Positions 20,035-31,707 of a stretch of DNA of 64,000 bases are shown here, piece by piece (position 1 is the first letter of the stretch; the number at the start of each line of letters is the position of its first letter). Source of the DNA: Acidobacteriaceae bacterium (GTDB taxonomy: Bacteria > Acidobacteriota > Terriglobia > Bryobacterales > Bryobacteraceae); contig JAFAMD010000011.1 in the NCBI GenBank assembly GCA_019233755.1, positions 62,001 through 126,000 on the forward strand. The letters are read 5' to 3'. A program made the position numbers and the translations under genes. The notes under the pieces were generated by a model, which worked only from the letters and a program-made list of their open reading frames with translations, made no database searches and was not told the origin of the DNA.

Positions 20035-20598
20035 ATGACGTTGAAACTGCGCTTTGCGGGACTGTTCTGCCTTCTTTTACTCGGTGCGCCGGGGCAATCC
20101 GCTGGTCAGGCGGACCAGCCGGACGGCGACTTCTTCCCGCGAAATTGGGTGCGCGGATACATTGAAGGGGCTGTCGCTCCACCGCATAATGAGCCCGATC
20201 TGAATCGATGCGCTTCGTGGGCGGGAAGCGATGGCGGAGCGCACGCCCCATGCACGGCATTTGCCCGATACGTGCTGAGCGGCTACATCGAGCTTCAGCC
20301 CATGAGCTCTGGTCCCCTCAAGCATTTTTTCCTCTTTGCCCAGCCGCAGATGTTTCTCGGGAAGAACGTTCCGCAGTTCTCCTATACAGCTTCGGCCGCC
20401 CCGATGGCATTCGCCACACTCATTGGTGTCGGGGTTCAGTTGCCCAAGAACTTCGAGCTAAGGTTGACGAACTATCATGTCGATTGGTTCGGCCATTACA
20501 ATTCCTATCTGGGCAAGGCAGATATGGGCAAGAACGGGCCTCTGGGGCTTTACACGACCATATCCGCCCGCTGGAACTTTGGAGGATGGGGCCGCTGA
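20035..20598 (+). CDS. Exported beta-barrel-like protein of unknown function
   Basis: This 187-residue protein has a signal peptide (LRFAGLFCLLLLGAPGQSAGQ). The mature part has alternating hydrophobic/aromatic strands (YVLSGYIELQP, FFLFAQPQMFL, FELRLTNYHVDW, LGLYTTISARWNF) that suggest a small outer-membrane barrel or beta-rich periplasmic protein. I do not recognise the family. The ATG is preceded immediately by GGGGGAG. Two Cys (in RCASW and APCTAF) lie 18 residues apart. It is convergent with the isomerase-like gene, with 19 bases between stops. Confidence 0.6.
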   Translation: MTLKLRFAGLFCLLLLGAPGQSAGQADQPDGDFFPRNWVRGYIEGAVAPPHNEPDLNRCASWAGSDGGAHAPCTAFARYVLSGYIELQPMSSGPLKHFFLFAQPQMFLGKNVPQFSYTASAAPMAFATLIGVGVQLPKNFELRLTNYHVDWFGHYNSYLGKADMGKNGPLGLYTTISARWNFGGWGR

Positions 20599-20617
20599 AC
20601 GGTCCCACGTGTTCTCT

Positions 20618-21475
20618 CTATTTGAACTGCGTTTTGAGGTTATCGTAGCTCTCGCGTAGCGCGGCAATGGGATCGCCGGGTGTGTGATCCTGTTCGACGA
20701 AGTAGTGGCGCACGCCGCAGGCAGCCGCGGCAGACAAGACCGCTGGAATGTCGATGGAACCGTCGCCGACCGCACTGAACGTGTTAACAGGGACGTCTTC
20801 GCTGAACTGCGTCTTGGTGAAACTCTTCCACTTATCTTTGAGGTGCACCAGGGGGACGCGTCCGCTATGTTTCTGCAGCAGCTTAACCGGATCCAGACCG
20901 GCGATAGTGACCCAGAAAATATCCATCTCCAACTGGACATTGGCCGGGTCGGTCTGGCCGAGCAAGATTTCGAGAGCATTGCTGCCGCCCATAGGCGTAA
21001 AGTCATGGGCGTGATTGTGGTAGCACAGCGTCAAGCCCTGGGCGCGTGCCTGTTCGCCCATTTTGTTGAGGGTTGCGGCAATTTTCTTCACGCCCTCCTC
21101 ACCGCCCTTTGCGGTTTCCGCCCACGGCACAACTACATACTCAAAGCCGAGCTTCTTAACATCTGCAAGCGTGGGCTCGAACTTCGCGGCAGATTCGGGG
21201 CCCCCGACATGTACGCTGACGGCATGCAAGCTGGTCTCCTTCAGTGCCGGCCAGATCTGATGCAGATTCTCATAGGTGGCTTCCACTTCCGAGTATCCGA
21301 TCTCCTGTATCGCGTGCAGGACCTTCGCTGGATCCTTTTCGATGATGTTGCGAACGGTGTAGAGTTGAACGCCGAGGTTCTCGCGGCGGAGCGGATCTCT
21401 TGCAAATGCGATATGAGCCGCAGGCAACAGGGCAGCAGATTGCGCAACGAACATACGTCGGGTTATGCGTGGCAT
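20618..21475 (-). CDS. Secreted sugar phosphate isomerase/epimerase-like protein
   Basis: This 285-residue TIM-barrel protein belongs to the xylose isomerase-like/AP endonuclease 2 superfamily. The start at 21475 gives a twin-arginine-like signal (MPRITRRMFVAQSAALLPA), so it is probably exported folded. Barrel signatures include LGVQLYTVRNIIEKDPAK, LCYHNHAHDFTPMG, LEMDIFWVTIAGLDP, VHLKDK and FVEQDHTPGDP, carrying the usual metal-binding His/Asp/Glu. Substrate unknown; relatives act on sugars or inositols. A longer in-frame start at 21547 would destroy the signal and overlap the upstream gene. A second, broken member of this superfamily lies at 39355-40296. Confidence 0.82.
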   Translation of the reverse strand: MPRITRRMFVAQSAALLPAAHIAFARDPLRRENLGVQLYTVRNIIEKDPAKVLHAIQEIGYSEVEATYENLHQIWPALKETSLHAVSVHVGGPESAAKFEPTLADVKKLGFEYVVVPWAETAKGGEEGVKKIAATLNKMGEQARAQGLTLCYHNHAHDFTPMGGSNALEILLGQTDPANVQLEMDIFWVTIAGLDPVKLLQKHSGRVPLVHLKDKWKSFTKTQFSEDVPVNTFSAVGDGSIDIPAVLSAAAACGVRHYFVEQDHTPGDPIAALRESYDNLKTQFK

Positions 21476-21495
21476 GTTCTCTATACTATCCGCAC

Positions 21496-22788
21496 TTACT
21501 GCGCGGGTGTCGCGATCTGCGGCGCGGCAATGGGAGTGGTTCGCCAATCCCCCGTGAAACGCTGGTCCAAATGCAAATGCCCGGCCGTAATAATCAGGAC
21601 GCCATCATTGATTTGCCTTGAATAAGACTTCGGTAAGACACCGCCATAGGGCGATGACATGTGGTCGATTTCCTTGTCTGAGGGTTTGTGAATGGCGCGA
21701 AGCAGGTACGAACGTTCTCCCCAGGTGAGGCGCTCGAAAACGATCTTCACGAAATAGTGATTGCCCGGCTGCGAGCGCGACTCGAGTTGGGTGATAACAC
21801 CATGCAGCCTGGCGCCGCGCGGGATAGTCTCGCCGGTGCGGGGAATCTTCAAAGGACTCGCCAGAACGGCGTCGACCGGGTCGCCGGTGAAGGAGGTCTC
21901 CTCGTCGATGGGTGTCGCGAGCGAAACCTTTAGAACCAGGCCGGCCGGTAGGCGCTCGACGACAGCGGATCTTGCGGCGGAAGGCAAGGCGGTTGTGTCT
22001 GAATAATCGAATCGCAGGGTAGATTCGGCGCGAAATTCGTGGCAGTGCGAGTACTCCCCGCGGCTAACGGTGAACATGTGCTCGTCGTCATCGAGGCTCA
22101 GCTCAAAGGTGGCAGGAATCAGTTCGGTACGGCCGGAGATGGGAAGCAACTGATATGTGACTTCCGTTTCCGCCGAACAAATATTGGAACCAAACGGAAT
22201 GTCGTCCGCTATTACCTTCAAACTGACGAGTTCGAGGCTGGCCGCGCTGGCCGAAAACGAACCGTGAAACGGGACGACGGACCGACCGTTCGGCATGATG
22301 ATTTCGTATTGCGATGCGGCTTTCGGCACGGTGTACTCGAAATGAAAGGTCTCAACGCTGTTCGCGGTAGACCTGCCGGTGTAACGGAACTCGATGTCTT
22401 TGCCCAGAAAGATGTTTTGGAGGTAGCCGACGAACCCTCCCGACGAGATAGGCCCGCTTTGAACGATTTCATCAATCTGCTTGGATGAATAGTTGTTCTC
22501 GCCGCGCCAGGAATAAAGTTCCGCATTTTCCGACACCGCAATGTCGAGCCGCAGCCGGTCATGCGCGAACTCCTTGCGCTGCGCGGGCGATGATTTCGCC
22601 GCGCATGCGGCGGACAGGGGGACGGTACTCAGAAAGTAGTTGCGGTAGAGGGTTTCCGTACAGGCGTAGTTGGCGGATTTGGATAGTTGCTGTTGGACTT
22701 TTTGGCGGATTTCTTCCAGGACCTGCTGCGGATCGTCGGCGGCGCGGCAGAAGACCGCCGCCACCAGGAGGATGCCGAGTCGCCTCAT
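21496..22788 (-). CDS. Secreted hypothetical protein with beta-rich C-terminus
   Basis: This 430-residue protein begins with a short signal peptide (MRRLGILLVAAVFCRAAD). The N-terminal part has a helical segment (DDPQQVLEEIRQKVQQQLSK) followed by NYACTETLYR. The latter resembles a motif I associate with acidobacterial secreted proteins, but I cannot name a family. The C-terminal part (about 300-400) is beta-rich, with DAVLASPLKIPRTGETIPRG and ITQLESR, resembling a conjugation TrbI/VirB10-like or SH3-like barrel used by surface proteins. Function unknown. The upstream in-frame extension is antisense to the DedA-like gene and is not coding. It is 20 bases upstream of the isomerase-like gene, so the two may be cotranscribed. 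Confidence 0.6.
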   Translation of the reverse strand: MRRLGILLVAAVFCRAADDPQQVLEEIRQKVQQQLSKSANYACTETLYRNYFLSTVPLSAACAAKSSPAQRKEFAHDRLRLDIAVSENAELYSWRGENNYSSKQIDEIVQSGPISSGGFVGYLQNIFLGKDIEFRYTGRSTANSVETFHFEYTVPKAASQYEIIMPNGRSVVPFHGSFSASAASLELVSLKVIADDIPFGSNICSAETEVTYQLLPISGRTELIPATFELSLDDDEHMFTVSRGEYSHCHEFRAESTLRFDYSDTTALPSAARSAVVERLPAGLVLKVSLATPIDEETSFTGDPVDAVLASPLKIPRTGETIPRGARLHGVITQLESRSQPGNHYFVKIVFERLTWGERSYLLRAIHKPSDKEIDHMSSPYGGVLPKSYSRQINDGVLIITAGHLHLDQRFTGDWRTTPIAAPQIATPAQ

Positions 22789-22808
22789 AAGGCCGCCTGA
22801 ATTACATC

Positions 22809-23381
22809 CTATCCACTTACCTTGTACATGCTGGCTTCGTGTTTCTGATAGAGCCGCACCCCGACACCGGCAACCACGGCCAGGCCGGCCGCAGCGGAGC
22901 CAAAGAGCGCGCCGTGAGACTTCATGTAATGAAAGGTATAGGCGCCGTATTTTGCGCCGAAGTAAGCCAGCGCGAAGTAGCGAATGGAGCGGGCCGCCAG
23001 CACCACAGCAGCGAAATAGCCTACGCGCACGCGCAGCGCGCCGGCGCAGAATACCGGAATTTTCATCGGCATGGGAATGGGAGAAAGCGCCGGTATAAAA
23101 ACCGTGACCAGGCCGTAGCGGGAAAACCAGCGATGGAGGCGCTTGCCGGTGCCCTTGCTGATGTGCGTAGCAAGCAACACCTCGCCTCCCTTGCGCGCGA
23201 TATAGAAGAGAATTAAGCTGCCCGCAAGCGAGCCGGCTATGGCGCACATAGCGCCCAGGTAAGCTTCCTCAGGATGAGTGCTCGAGAAAGCAATAATGAG
23301 CGCATCCACGCCGCCCACGACGGGCAGGCCGGCGGAGTCAAGAATCGCGAGTAAGAGTAAGCCGACCGGCCCCCAAGCCAA
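22809..23381 (-). CDS. DedA/VTT-domain membrane protein
   Basis: This roughly 190-residue inner-membrane protein belongs to the VTT/SNARE-associated (DedA, YqaA) family, members of which act as lipid scramblases or flippases. Signatures are LLLLAILDSAGLPVVGGVDAL near the start, GSLAGSLILFYIARKGG, and RYGLVTVFIPALSPIPMPMK. The last includes the re-entrant proline-rich motif. The start is uncertain: the frame is open back to the ligA stop (23445) and coding character continues upstream of 23381 (HRFLDFWRHSAGFLLAWG). No ATG exists there, so a TTG or CTG start is likely. It is directly downstream of ligA on the same strand. Confidence 0.8.
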   Translation of the reverse strand: MAWGPVGLLLLAILDSAGLPVVGGVDALIIAFSSTHPEEAYLGAMCAIAGSLAGSLILFYIARKGGEVLLATHISKGTGKRLHRWFSRYGLVTVFIPALSPIPMPMKIPVFCAGALRVRVGYFAAVVLAARSIRYFALAYFGAKYGAYTFHYMKSHGALFGSAAAGLAVVAGVGVRLYQKHEASMYKVSG

Positions 23382-23444
23382 CAGGAAGCCGGCGGAGTGG
23401 CGCCAGAAATCAAGAAAACGGTGTACCAGTGTAGAGCTCCGGGA

Positions 23445-26436
<2,992 letters not shown>

Positions 26437-26445
26437 CGTGCGCGA

Positions 26446-27468
26446 ATGGATAACGTCACGCACTCGCTGACCGGCCTGGCGCTTGCCCGGGCCGGGCTGC
26501 ACAGCGTGTCGCCGCGAGCGACGCTGCTGCTGATTCTTTCGGCCAACGTGCCGGACATCGACCTCCTCGGTTTGAGCCAGGGGCAATTGCGCTATCTGGA
26601 GGTGCATCGCGGCTATACGCACTCACTGGTCTGTCTGCCGGCCATGGCTGCATTGTGCGTCTTGGTGGTAGCCGCGATCTACCGGCAGAAACTGCCCTGG
26701 CTCCGAGCATGGCTGCTGTGCAGCATCGGAGTCGCCAGCCATTTGCTGTTAGATCTGACCACCACCTACGGTACGCGCTTGCTGCTGCCGTTCTCTTCGC
26801 GATGGTTCTACCTCGATCTGAACGGTCTGTATGACGTCTGGATTCTGGCAGCACTCCTGTTTGCGGCGCTCTGGCCGCTGTTTGCGCGGTTGGTGAGCCG
26901 CGAGATCGGCGCCCGGGCCCCGACCGGACGCGCCAGCGCAGTGGCCGCGCTCTGTTTCTTTCTGCTTTTCGATGCGGCTCGTGCGGTGCTCCATGCGCGC
27001 GCGATGGCGCAACTCGAGTCGCGGCTCTATGACGATGCGCCGCCTTTGCAGGCTGCTGCGCTGCCGGACGCATACAGCCCGCTGCGATGGAGCGGGGTGG
27101 TGGAAAGTGCGCCGGCGTACCGGTTGCTCGACGTAGATGTCGCGGGGAACCTGGATCTCGAGGCGGCTCGTGTCTTCTATAAGCCGGAGATCACGCGGGG
27201 TCTGTTGAATGTGGAAGCGACTCCGCCGTTTCGATACTTCCGCTACTTCGCGCGGTTCCCCGCCTGGTCCGTGGAGCCCGTCACATTGGAGTCCGGCACG
27301 GGCCAGCGATTTGACGTGACAGACCTGCGGTTTGGAATTCTTAGAGCGGGTGGGTTCCACTGCATCGCGCTCGTGAATGAGAACGGCAGCGTGCTGCAGT
27401 CTGCATTTACGTATGGCTCCGGTGCGGAGTTAGGATGGGGAGCAGAGCGCGCTGTTCACGATCGATAA
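26446..27468 (+). CDS. Membrane-bound metal-dependent hydrolase (YdjM/LexA-binding family)
   Basis: This 340-residue membrane protein starts MDNVTHSLTGLALARAGL. The conserved N-terminal part has His in DNVTHS, Asp in NVPDIDLL and His/Thr in HRGYTHSLV, which form the predicted metal site. GVASHLLLDLTTTYGTRLLLPFS, with His and Asp, completes it. Four to five helices are followed by a soluble C-terminal domain (about 180-335). Reaction unknown. The gene is 9 bases downstream of the lipid kinase, so a common transcript is likely. It converges on the LytTR regulator with 4 bases between stops. Confidence 0.82.
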   Translation: MDNVTHSLTGLALARAGLHSVSPRATLLLILSANVPDIDLLGLSQGQLRYLEVHRGYTHSLVCLPAMAALCVLVVAAIYRQKLPWLRAWLLCSIGVASHLLLDLTTTYGTRLLLPFSSRWFYLDLNGLYDVWILAALLFAALWPLFARLVSREIGARAPTGRASAVAALCFFLLFDAARAVLHARAMAQLESRLYDDAPPLQAAALPDAYSPLRWSGVVESAPAYRLLDVDVAGNLDLEAARVFYKPEITRGLLNVEATPPFRYFRYFARFPAWSVEPVTLESGTGQRFDVTDLRFGILRAGGFHCIALVNENGSVLQSAFTYGSGAELGWGAERAVHDR

Positions 27469-27472
27469 GCGC

Positions 27473-28228
27473 TTACCAGGTCAAGAACGGCCGTACCTGT
27501 TTCGCCTGACGTTTGCTGACAATGAGCTCCAGTCCGTTTGTCAGAGTGACCAGCCAGCGCTGGCTCGAAAGCATGCTTAATTTTCGGATCTGATTTACGT
27601 TGACGAGCGCGTTCCGATGAATTCTTCGGAACATTGAGTTCTGCAACCGGTCTTCAATTGCTTTCAAGTTTTGCGTTGCCAGATAGCGTTGCTTCGCCGT
27701 TATGATCCAGGTCAAATCTCCTTCCGCCTGAAAGGCAAGCACTTCCTGGATATCCAAAAGAAAGTATTCTTCACCGAGCTTCCCGACCACCTTCCGGATT
27801 TGAGGTGGAGAAGCCGAGTTTGGAGCAATGGCCTGTAGTTGCCCGATGCGTTCGGCGATCTGGAGCGGGTTCTTGACCAGGCGCCGCACGCGCTCGAGGG
27901 TCTGTGCCAGGCGTGGCTGGCTCACCGGTTTCAATAAGTAATCGATGGCGCCGGCTTCAAAGGCCCGTATCGCATGCTGGTCATAGGCGGTGACGATGAC
28001 AATGACGGGGGCCGGCGTTTCGTGCAGACGGTTGATCATTTCGAACCCTGTCATGTGCGGCATTTCCAGGTCCAGGAACACCAGTTCAGGCTTAGCAGTC
28101 GAGATTTTTTCAAGAGCAGTCAGCCCGTTTTCGGCTTCCCCGATGATCTCGACATCCTCGACGAGCTCCAGTTCCTGCCGCAAAACCTGGCGGGCAATTG
28201 GTTCATCATCAACGATCAGGACGCGCAT
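27473..28228 (-). CDS. LytTR-type response regulator
   Basis: This 251-residue response regulator has a receiver domain (1-120) with phospho-acceptor D53 in VFLDLEMPHMTG, acidic D7/D8, Thr in VTAYDQHA and Lys in DYLLKPVS. The C-terminal LytTR DNA-binding domain (about 145-250) has the RIHRNALVN signature. It should bind direct-repeat promoters; its regulon is unknown. It directly abuts the histidine kinase gene upstream (kinase stop at 28229-28231), so the two form a cognate LytS/LytR-like pair. Confidence 0.93.
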   Translation of the reverse strand: MRVLIVDDEPIARQVLRQELELVEDVEIIGEAENGLTALEKISTAKPELVFLDLEMPHMTGFEMINRLHETPAPVIVIVTAYDQHAIRAFEAGAIDYLLKPVSQPRLAQTLERVRRLVKNPLQIAERIGQLQAIAPNSASPPQIRKVVGKLGEEYFLLDIQEVLAFQAEGDLTWIITAKQRYLATQNLKAIEDRLQNSMFRRIHRNALVNVNQIRKLSMLSSQRWLVTLTNGLELIVSKRQAKQVRPFLTW

Positions 28229-30091
28229 CTAAGAAAGTGTTCCGGCTGTCGTGGGGCGCCCTGCCAGCGGGAGTAAGAGGACGTTCGCGTCCCCACGGCC
28301 CTCCAGCGGGATCGTCAGTGTCACGGAAGTTCCCTCGGGACTCGACTGGATGTCCAGACCCGATGATGAGCCGTAGCACAGATGCAGCCGCTGCCGCACG
28401 TTATCGAGAGCCATGCCGAGGCCATTTGTCTTTTCCTGCCCCTCGAAGCCTGGCCCGTTATCTTCCACAACGATCTGCAGGAAAGTATCAAATTCTTTAG
28501 CCGATACACGTAATTCGCCTTTTGCACTGCGTCGCGAGACGCCATGCCTGATGGCATTTTCGACGAGCGGCTGAACCGAGAGTATGGGGATCATCACTTC
28601 CCGTGCTCTCTCGCTCGCAGAGACTTCAGTCGCCAGCCGATCGCCCAGGCGCAGGCTCTCAATCTCCAGATAGGCCTGAACGATCGAAAGCTCGTCACCC
28701 AGCGGGATGAACGCCCGGTCGCGCTGCAGGCAGTAGCGGAAAAGATCAGCCAGGTTCAATACCAGGCGGCGGGCTTGAAACGATTCCCGGCCGATCGTTC
28801 CATATAGCGTATTGAACGCGTTGAACAGGAAATGAGGGTTGATCTGTGCTTGCAGAGCGCGGAGTTCGGCTTCGTTTGCCAGCCGCTGAAGCTCGGTGGT
28901 TCGAAAGCGTTCGACTTGCGCGGTCAGAAGACCGGATAGCTGGGTTAAAGCCTGTATGTCTTCGGGTAAGTAGCGGCCGCTGCCGCGTTTGGGCCCGAGC
29001 AGCACGTTCACCGAGTCACCTCGCGAAAATCGCAGCGGGAGCTCGGTTTCCGCCCAACAGTGGTCCGAGCGGCCAGTTCCCTCGGCTCCCGAATTGCTCA
29101 CCACGAGAAACCGTTCAGCCTGAACGAACCTGCAGAGCTCGGCGGCCGCTTTATCCAGGAGTTCCTTCTCGGAGTGGCTTTCCGACGAAATCTGTAGAAT
29201 GCGGCTCGAGCACAGCGTCAAGTCGCCACGCCGGAAGACAGCACGTGTTAACTGCTTCTGGAGCAAACTTCGGAGGTAGGCAAAAAGCACTAGAGAGAAG
29301 CAGCACGATATGAATAAGACGCCGGCAGCAAACGCGTTTCCTCTTGCCCGTTCGAGCAAGTAGCCGGTTTTGGCTGCCCAATAAAGTAAGAGAGTGAAGA
29401 GACCGGCGAGACCGAAATTTACGACAAATCGTATGAACGTTTCGAGAAGCAGCAGGCGGTAATCCCTAAGCAGAACAATAAGAGCCAAAGGAATGCTCGC
29501 GTGGTGCCATGCGACTTCGTTCGTCCAGGCGGTGTTTGAGTGGCCGTATCCGAAATGCAGGAATGAAATCGTGAACAGCAACAGGCAGATCACGTCCGTC
29601 AGCGATATGGAGCGGTCCTGCTTAAAGCCCGAGAGAGCAAGCACGCCGGCGATCAGGACGCCGAACCCGAAAGTGATCAGAAGGAGTGCCGCTTCGTGCA
29701 GACCTTCAGACCGGAAACGAAGCTCTGCAAAATGCAGCACGACAGAGACTGCGCTCAACAGATACCCGGCGTAGGCCAAGAGCCGATATTTCTGCCGCAA
29801 CACGATCTTCAACAAAATTGCCGGAAGAAGGCTGAGCGCCGAGAAGTTAACGGCCACGAGCCAGTCAGCAACCTGGCCGTCCGGGTGACTCGAAGCCAAC
29901 CCGATCAGGGAGCCGAGGTTCCATATAAACGCGAAGGACGCGGCCGTGAGCGAGGCGCCTCTTTGCCGGTCTTCGTTCTTCTCCCAGCCAGAAATCAGCA
30001 GAACAATCAACAGTCCAAAAAGCAGGACGCCACAGATATTCGCGGCCGTATTTACGAAGATCGGGTTTTGGAGGCTGACGCCTTCGAACAT
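28229..30091 (-). CDS. LytS-like sensor histidine kinase with multi-helix membrane sensor
   Basis: This 620-residue kinase has seven to eight N-terminal transmembrane helices (about 10-290), a GAF-like linker (ILQISSESHSEKELLDKAAAE onward) and a His_kinase domain with the phospho-His in QINPHFLFNAFNTL. The HATPase domain carries the N-box LVENAIRHGVS, the G1 box DNGPGF and the G2 box GLGMALDNVRQRL. The ATG at 30091 is chosen because residues encoded further upstream in frame have no membrane-protein character and lead into the end of the neighbouring gene. The signal sensed is unknown. It overlaps none of the deacetylase gene and lies 95 bases downstream of it on the same strand. Confidence 0.9.
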   Translation of the reverse strand: MFEGVSLQNPIFVNTAANICGVLLFGLLIVLLISGWEKNEDRQRGASLTAASFAFIWNLGSLIGLASSHPDGQVADWLVAVNFSALSLLPAILLKIVLRQKYRLLAYAGYLLSAVSVVLHFAELRFRSEGLHEAALLLITFGFGVLIAGVLALSGFKQDRSISLTDVICLLLFTISFLHFGYGHSNTAWTNEVAWHHASIPLALIVLLRDYRLLLLETFIRFVVNFGLAGLFTLLLYWAAKTGYLLERARGNAFAAGVLFISCCFSLVLFAYLRSLLQKQLTRAVFRRGDLTLCSSRILQISSESHSEKELLDKAAAELCRFVQAERFLVVSNSGAEGTGRSDHCWAETELPLRFSRGDSVNVLLGPKRGSGRYLPEDIQALTQLSGLLTAQVERFRTTELQRLANEAELRALQAQINPHFLFNAFNTLYGTIGRESFQARRLVLNLADLFRYCLQRDRAFIPLGDELSIVQAYLEIESLRLGDRLATEVSASERAREVMIPILSVQPLVENAIRHGVSRRSAKGELRVSAKEFDTFLQIVVEDNGPGFEGQEKTNGLGMALDNVRQRLHLCYGSSSGLDIQSSPEGTSVTLTIPLEGRGDANVLLLPLAGRPTTAGTLS

Positions 30092-30186
30092 GCGTTTAGG
30101 TGTCTCCCAATATCCTTCAGGGTAGACCCATAGCCGCGAGTTGCAGGCATGGTATCCGCTTAATAACCGCTGTCCGCAGGAGCAAG

Positions 30187-31137
30187 CTAGCCGCCGGCGC
30201 AATAGATCGTGGCGGCTGTGCGGAACGTTTGCGCATGCGCCGCTACCGTCTCGCTGATGGGGTTTGAGTAGCCGCCGCCAATGGTGGCAACCAGAGGAAT
30301 GTCGCGGGCATGCGCCTGCTGAAGTACGATTTGATCGCGGCGGGCAAGGCCCTCTCGAGTGAGGGCGAGGCGTCCCAAACGATCCGTAGCCAGGGCATCG
30401 ACGCCCGCCTGGAACATCACCAGTTGCGGGCGGAAACTCCAAGCCTGACTCAGCGCCTGTTCGAGCGCCTGCAGATAGGGCTCGTCGGTTGTGCCATCGG
30501 CAAGCTCAATATCGAGAACGCTGCGCCGCTTGCGGAACGGGAAATTGCGCGATCCATGAATGGATAGCGTGAAAACGGACGGATCGTCGAGGAAGATAGC
30601 GGCCGTTCCATCGCCCTGATGAACGTCAAGGTCGATGACGGCGAAGCGTTCGAGGGAGTAATGTGCTTTAGCGCGGGCGATTGCGATAGCAATGTCGTTG
30701 AATACGCAAAACCCGGAGCCTTCGCTTCGAGATGCGTGATGTGTGCCGCCGGCCAGGCTGCCGCTAAAACCACGCGCCATGGCCATTTCTGTCGCGAGCA
30801 GAGTGCCCCCGGCGCTGGCCCGTGTCCGCATGACTAACTCCGGCGACCACGGAAACCCGATGCGCCGCATGAGCTGCGGATCGAGGGTTCCGGATAAGAA
30901 TGCATCGGCATACGCACTGTCGTGAATGCGAACAATCTCGTCCCGCTCAACTAATCGCGAGGGTTGGAGAAAGAAGCGCGAATCCGATGCGAGCTCTTCT
31001 CGCAGCAAGCGGTACTTCGAAACGGGGAACTTGTGACCCTCAGGAAGTGGGAACGAATGATGGTCACAGTAAAATAACGTGAGTGGAGCGCGGTTCAGCT
31101 CATTAAAGCCCGTCAATTCAAAGGATACACGTCCCAA
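30187..31137 (-). CDS. Histone deacetylase-family (AcuC-like) hydrolase
   Basis: This is a roughly 316-residue zinc deacetylase-like enzyme of the arginase/HDAC superfamily. Bacterial relatives deacetylate acetyl-CoA synthetase (AcuC), acetylpolyamines or unknown acyl-lysines. Motifs are LFYCDHHSFPLPEGHKFP at the start, GGTHHAS with the catalytic His pair, zinc ligands in DLDVHQGDGT, and QAGVDALATDRLGRL. The start is unclear: no ATG exists, and TTG at 31137 or TTG at 31116 (before the TGFNELN segment) are both possible. The substrate cannot be assigned; no acs or polyamine genes are adjacent. Confidence 0.87.
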   Translation of the reverse strand: MGRVSFELTGFNELNRAPLTLFYCDHHSFPLPEGHKFPVSKYRLLREELASDSRFFLQPSRLVERDEIVRIHDSAYADAFLSGTLDPQLMRRIGFPWSPELVMRTRASAGGTLLATEMAMARGFSGSLAGGTHHASRSEGSGFCVFNDIAIAIARAKAHYSLERFAVIDLDVHQGDGTAAIFLDDPSVFTLSIHGSRNFPFRKRRSVLDIELADGTTDEPYLQALEQALSQAWSFRPQLVMFQAGVDALATDRLGRLALTREGLARRDQIVLQQAHARDIPLVATIGGGYSNPISETVAAHAQTFRTAATIYCAGG

Positions 31138-31173
31138 TCAAAGATGTGCGTAATCGGTTAGAGAGGTTCTTAG

Positions 31174-31707
31174 ATGATGTTTTTTGATTTGAAAAGCCGT
31201 CTGACCCGGCGTGGCTTGCTGCTTGCCGCGGCATGCGGAGCGATTCTTGTTCCGGCGCTCGCCTCGCAGCAGACACCGGACGAACCGGCCCATACCAACT
31301 TTTCCGGACGCTGGCGAATGGTGAAGAGTCAGAGCGATTTCGCGGGCTTCGACATGCCCGACATCATTGTCCAGGTAATCGACCAACACGATCCGACGCT
31401 GAATGTCCACACCATTCAGACGACGCGTGACAAGACGACCACGGCCGACGTTTCTTATTTCACCGACGGAACCCCGTCGAACAATGTGATTAGCGGACGC
31501 AACGCGGAGAGCAAAGCGTTCTGGGACGGAGCCGACCTGGTTGTTCGCACCAAAATGAAAACTTCGAAGGGTGAAGACCAGGTGATCGAGGATCGGTGGC
31601 AGCTTTCAGAGAATAAGCAAACGCTGACTCGGACAAGTCACATTGAGACCGGGCACGGACAAGTGGACATGAAACTGGTCTGTGAGCGCGATAACGTCGG
31701 CGGCTAA
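31174..31707 (+). CDS. Exported lipocalin-like hypothetical protein
   Basis: This 177-residue protein has a twin-arginine-like signal (SRLTRRGLLLAAACGAILVPALA). The short mature domain begins NFSGRWRMVKSQSDF, an opening common in small secreted lipocalin-like beta barrels of Acidobacteria; alternating strands follow to the C-terminus. Function unknown. A GAGAGG site sits 7 bases before the ATG at 31174 (a second ATG follows at 31177). Its TAA shares bases with the TAG of the convergent gene. Confidence 0.7.
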   Translation: MMFFDLKSRLTRRGLLLAAACGAILVPALASQQTPDEPAHTNFSGRWRMVKSQSDFAGFDMPDIIVQVIDQHDPTLNVHTIQTTRDKTTTADVSYFTDGTPSNNVISGRNAESKAFWDGADLVVRTKMKTSKGEDQVIEDRWQLSENKQTLTRTSHIETGHGQVDMKLVCERDNVGG

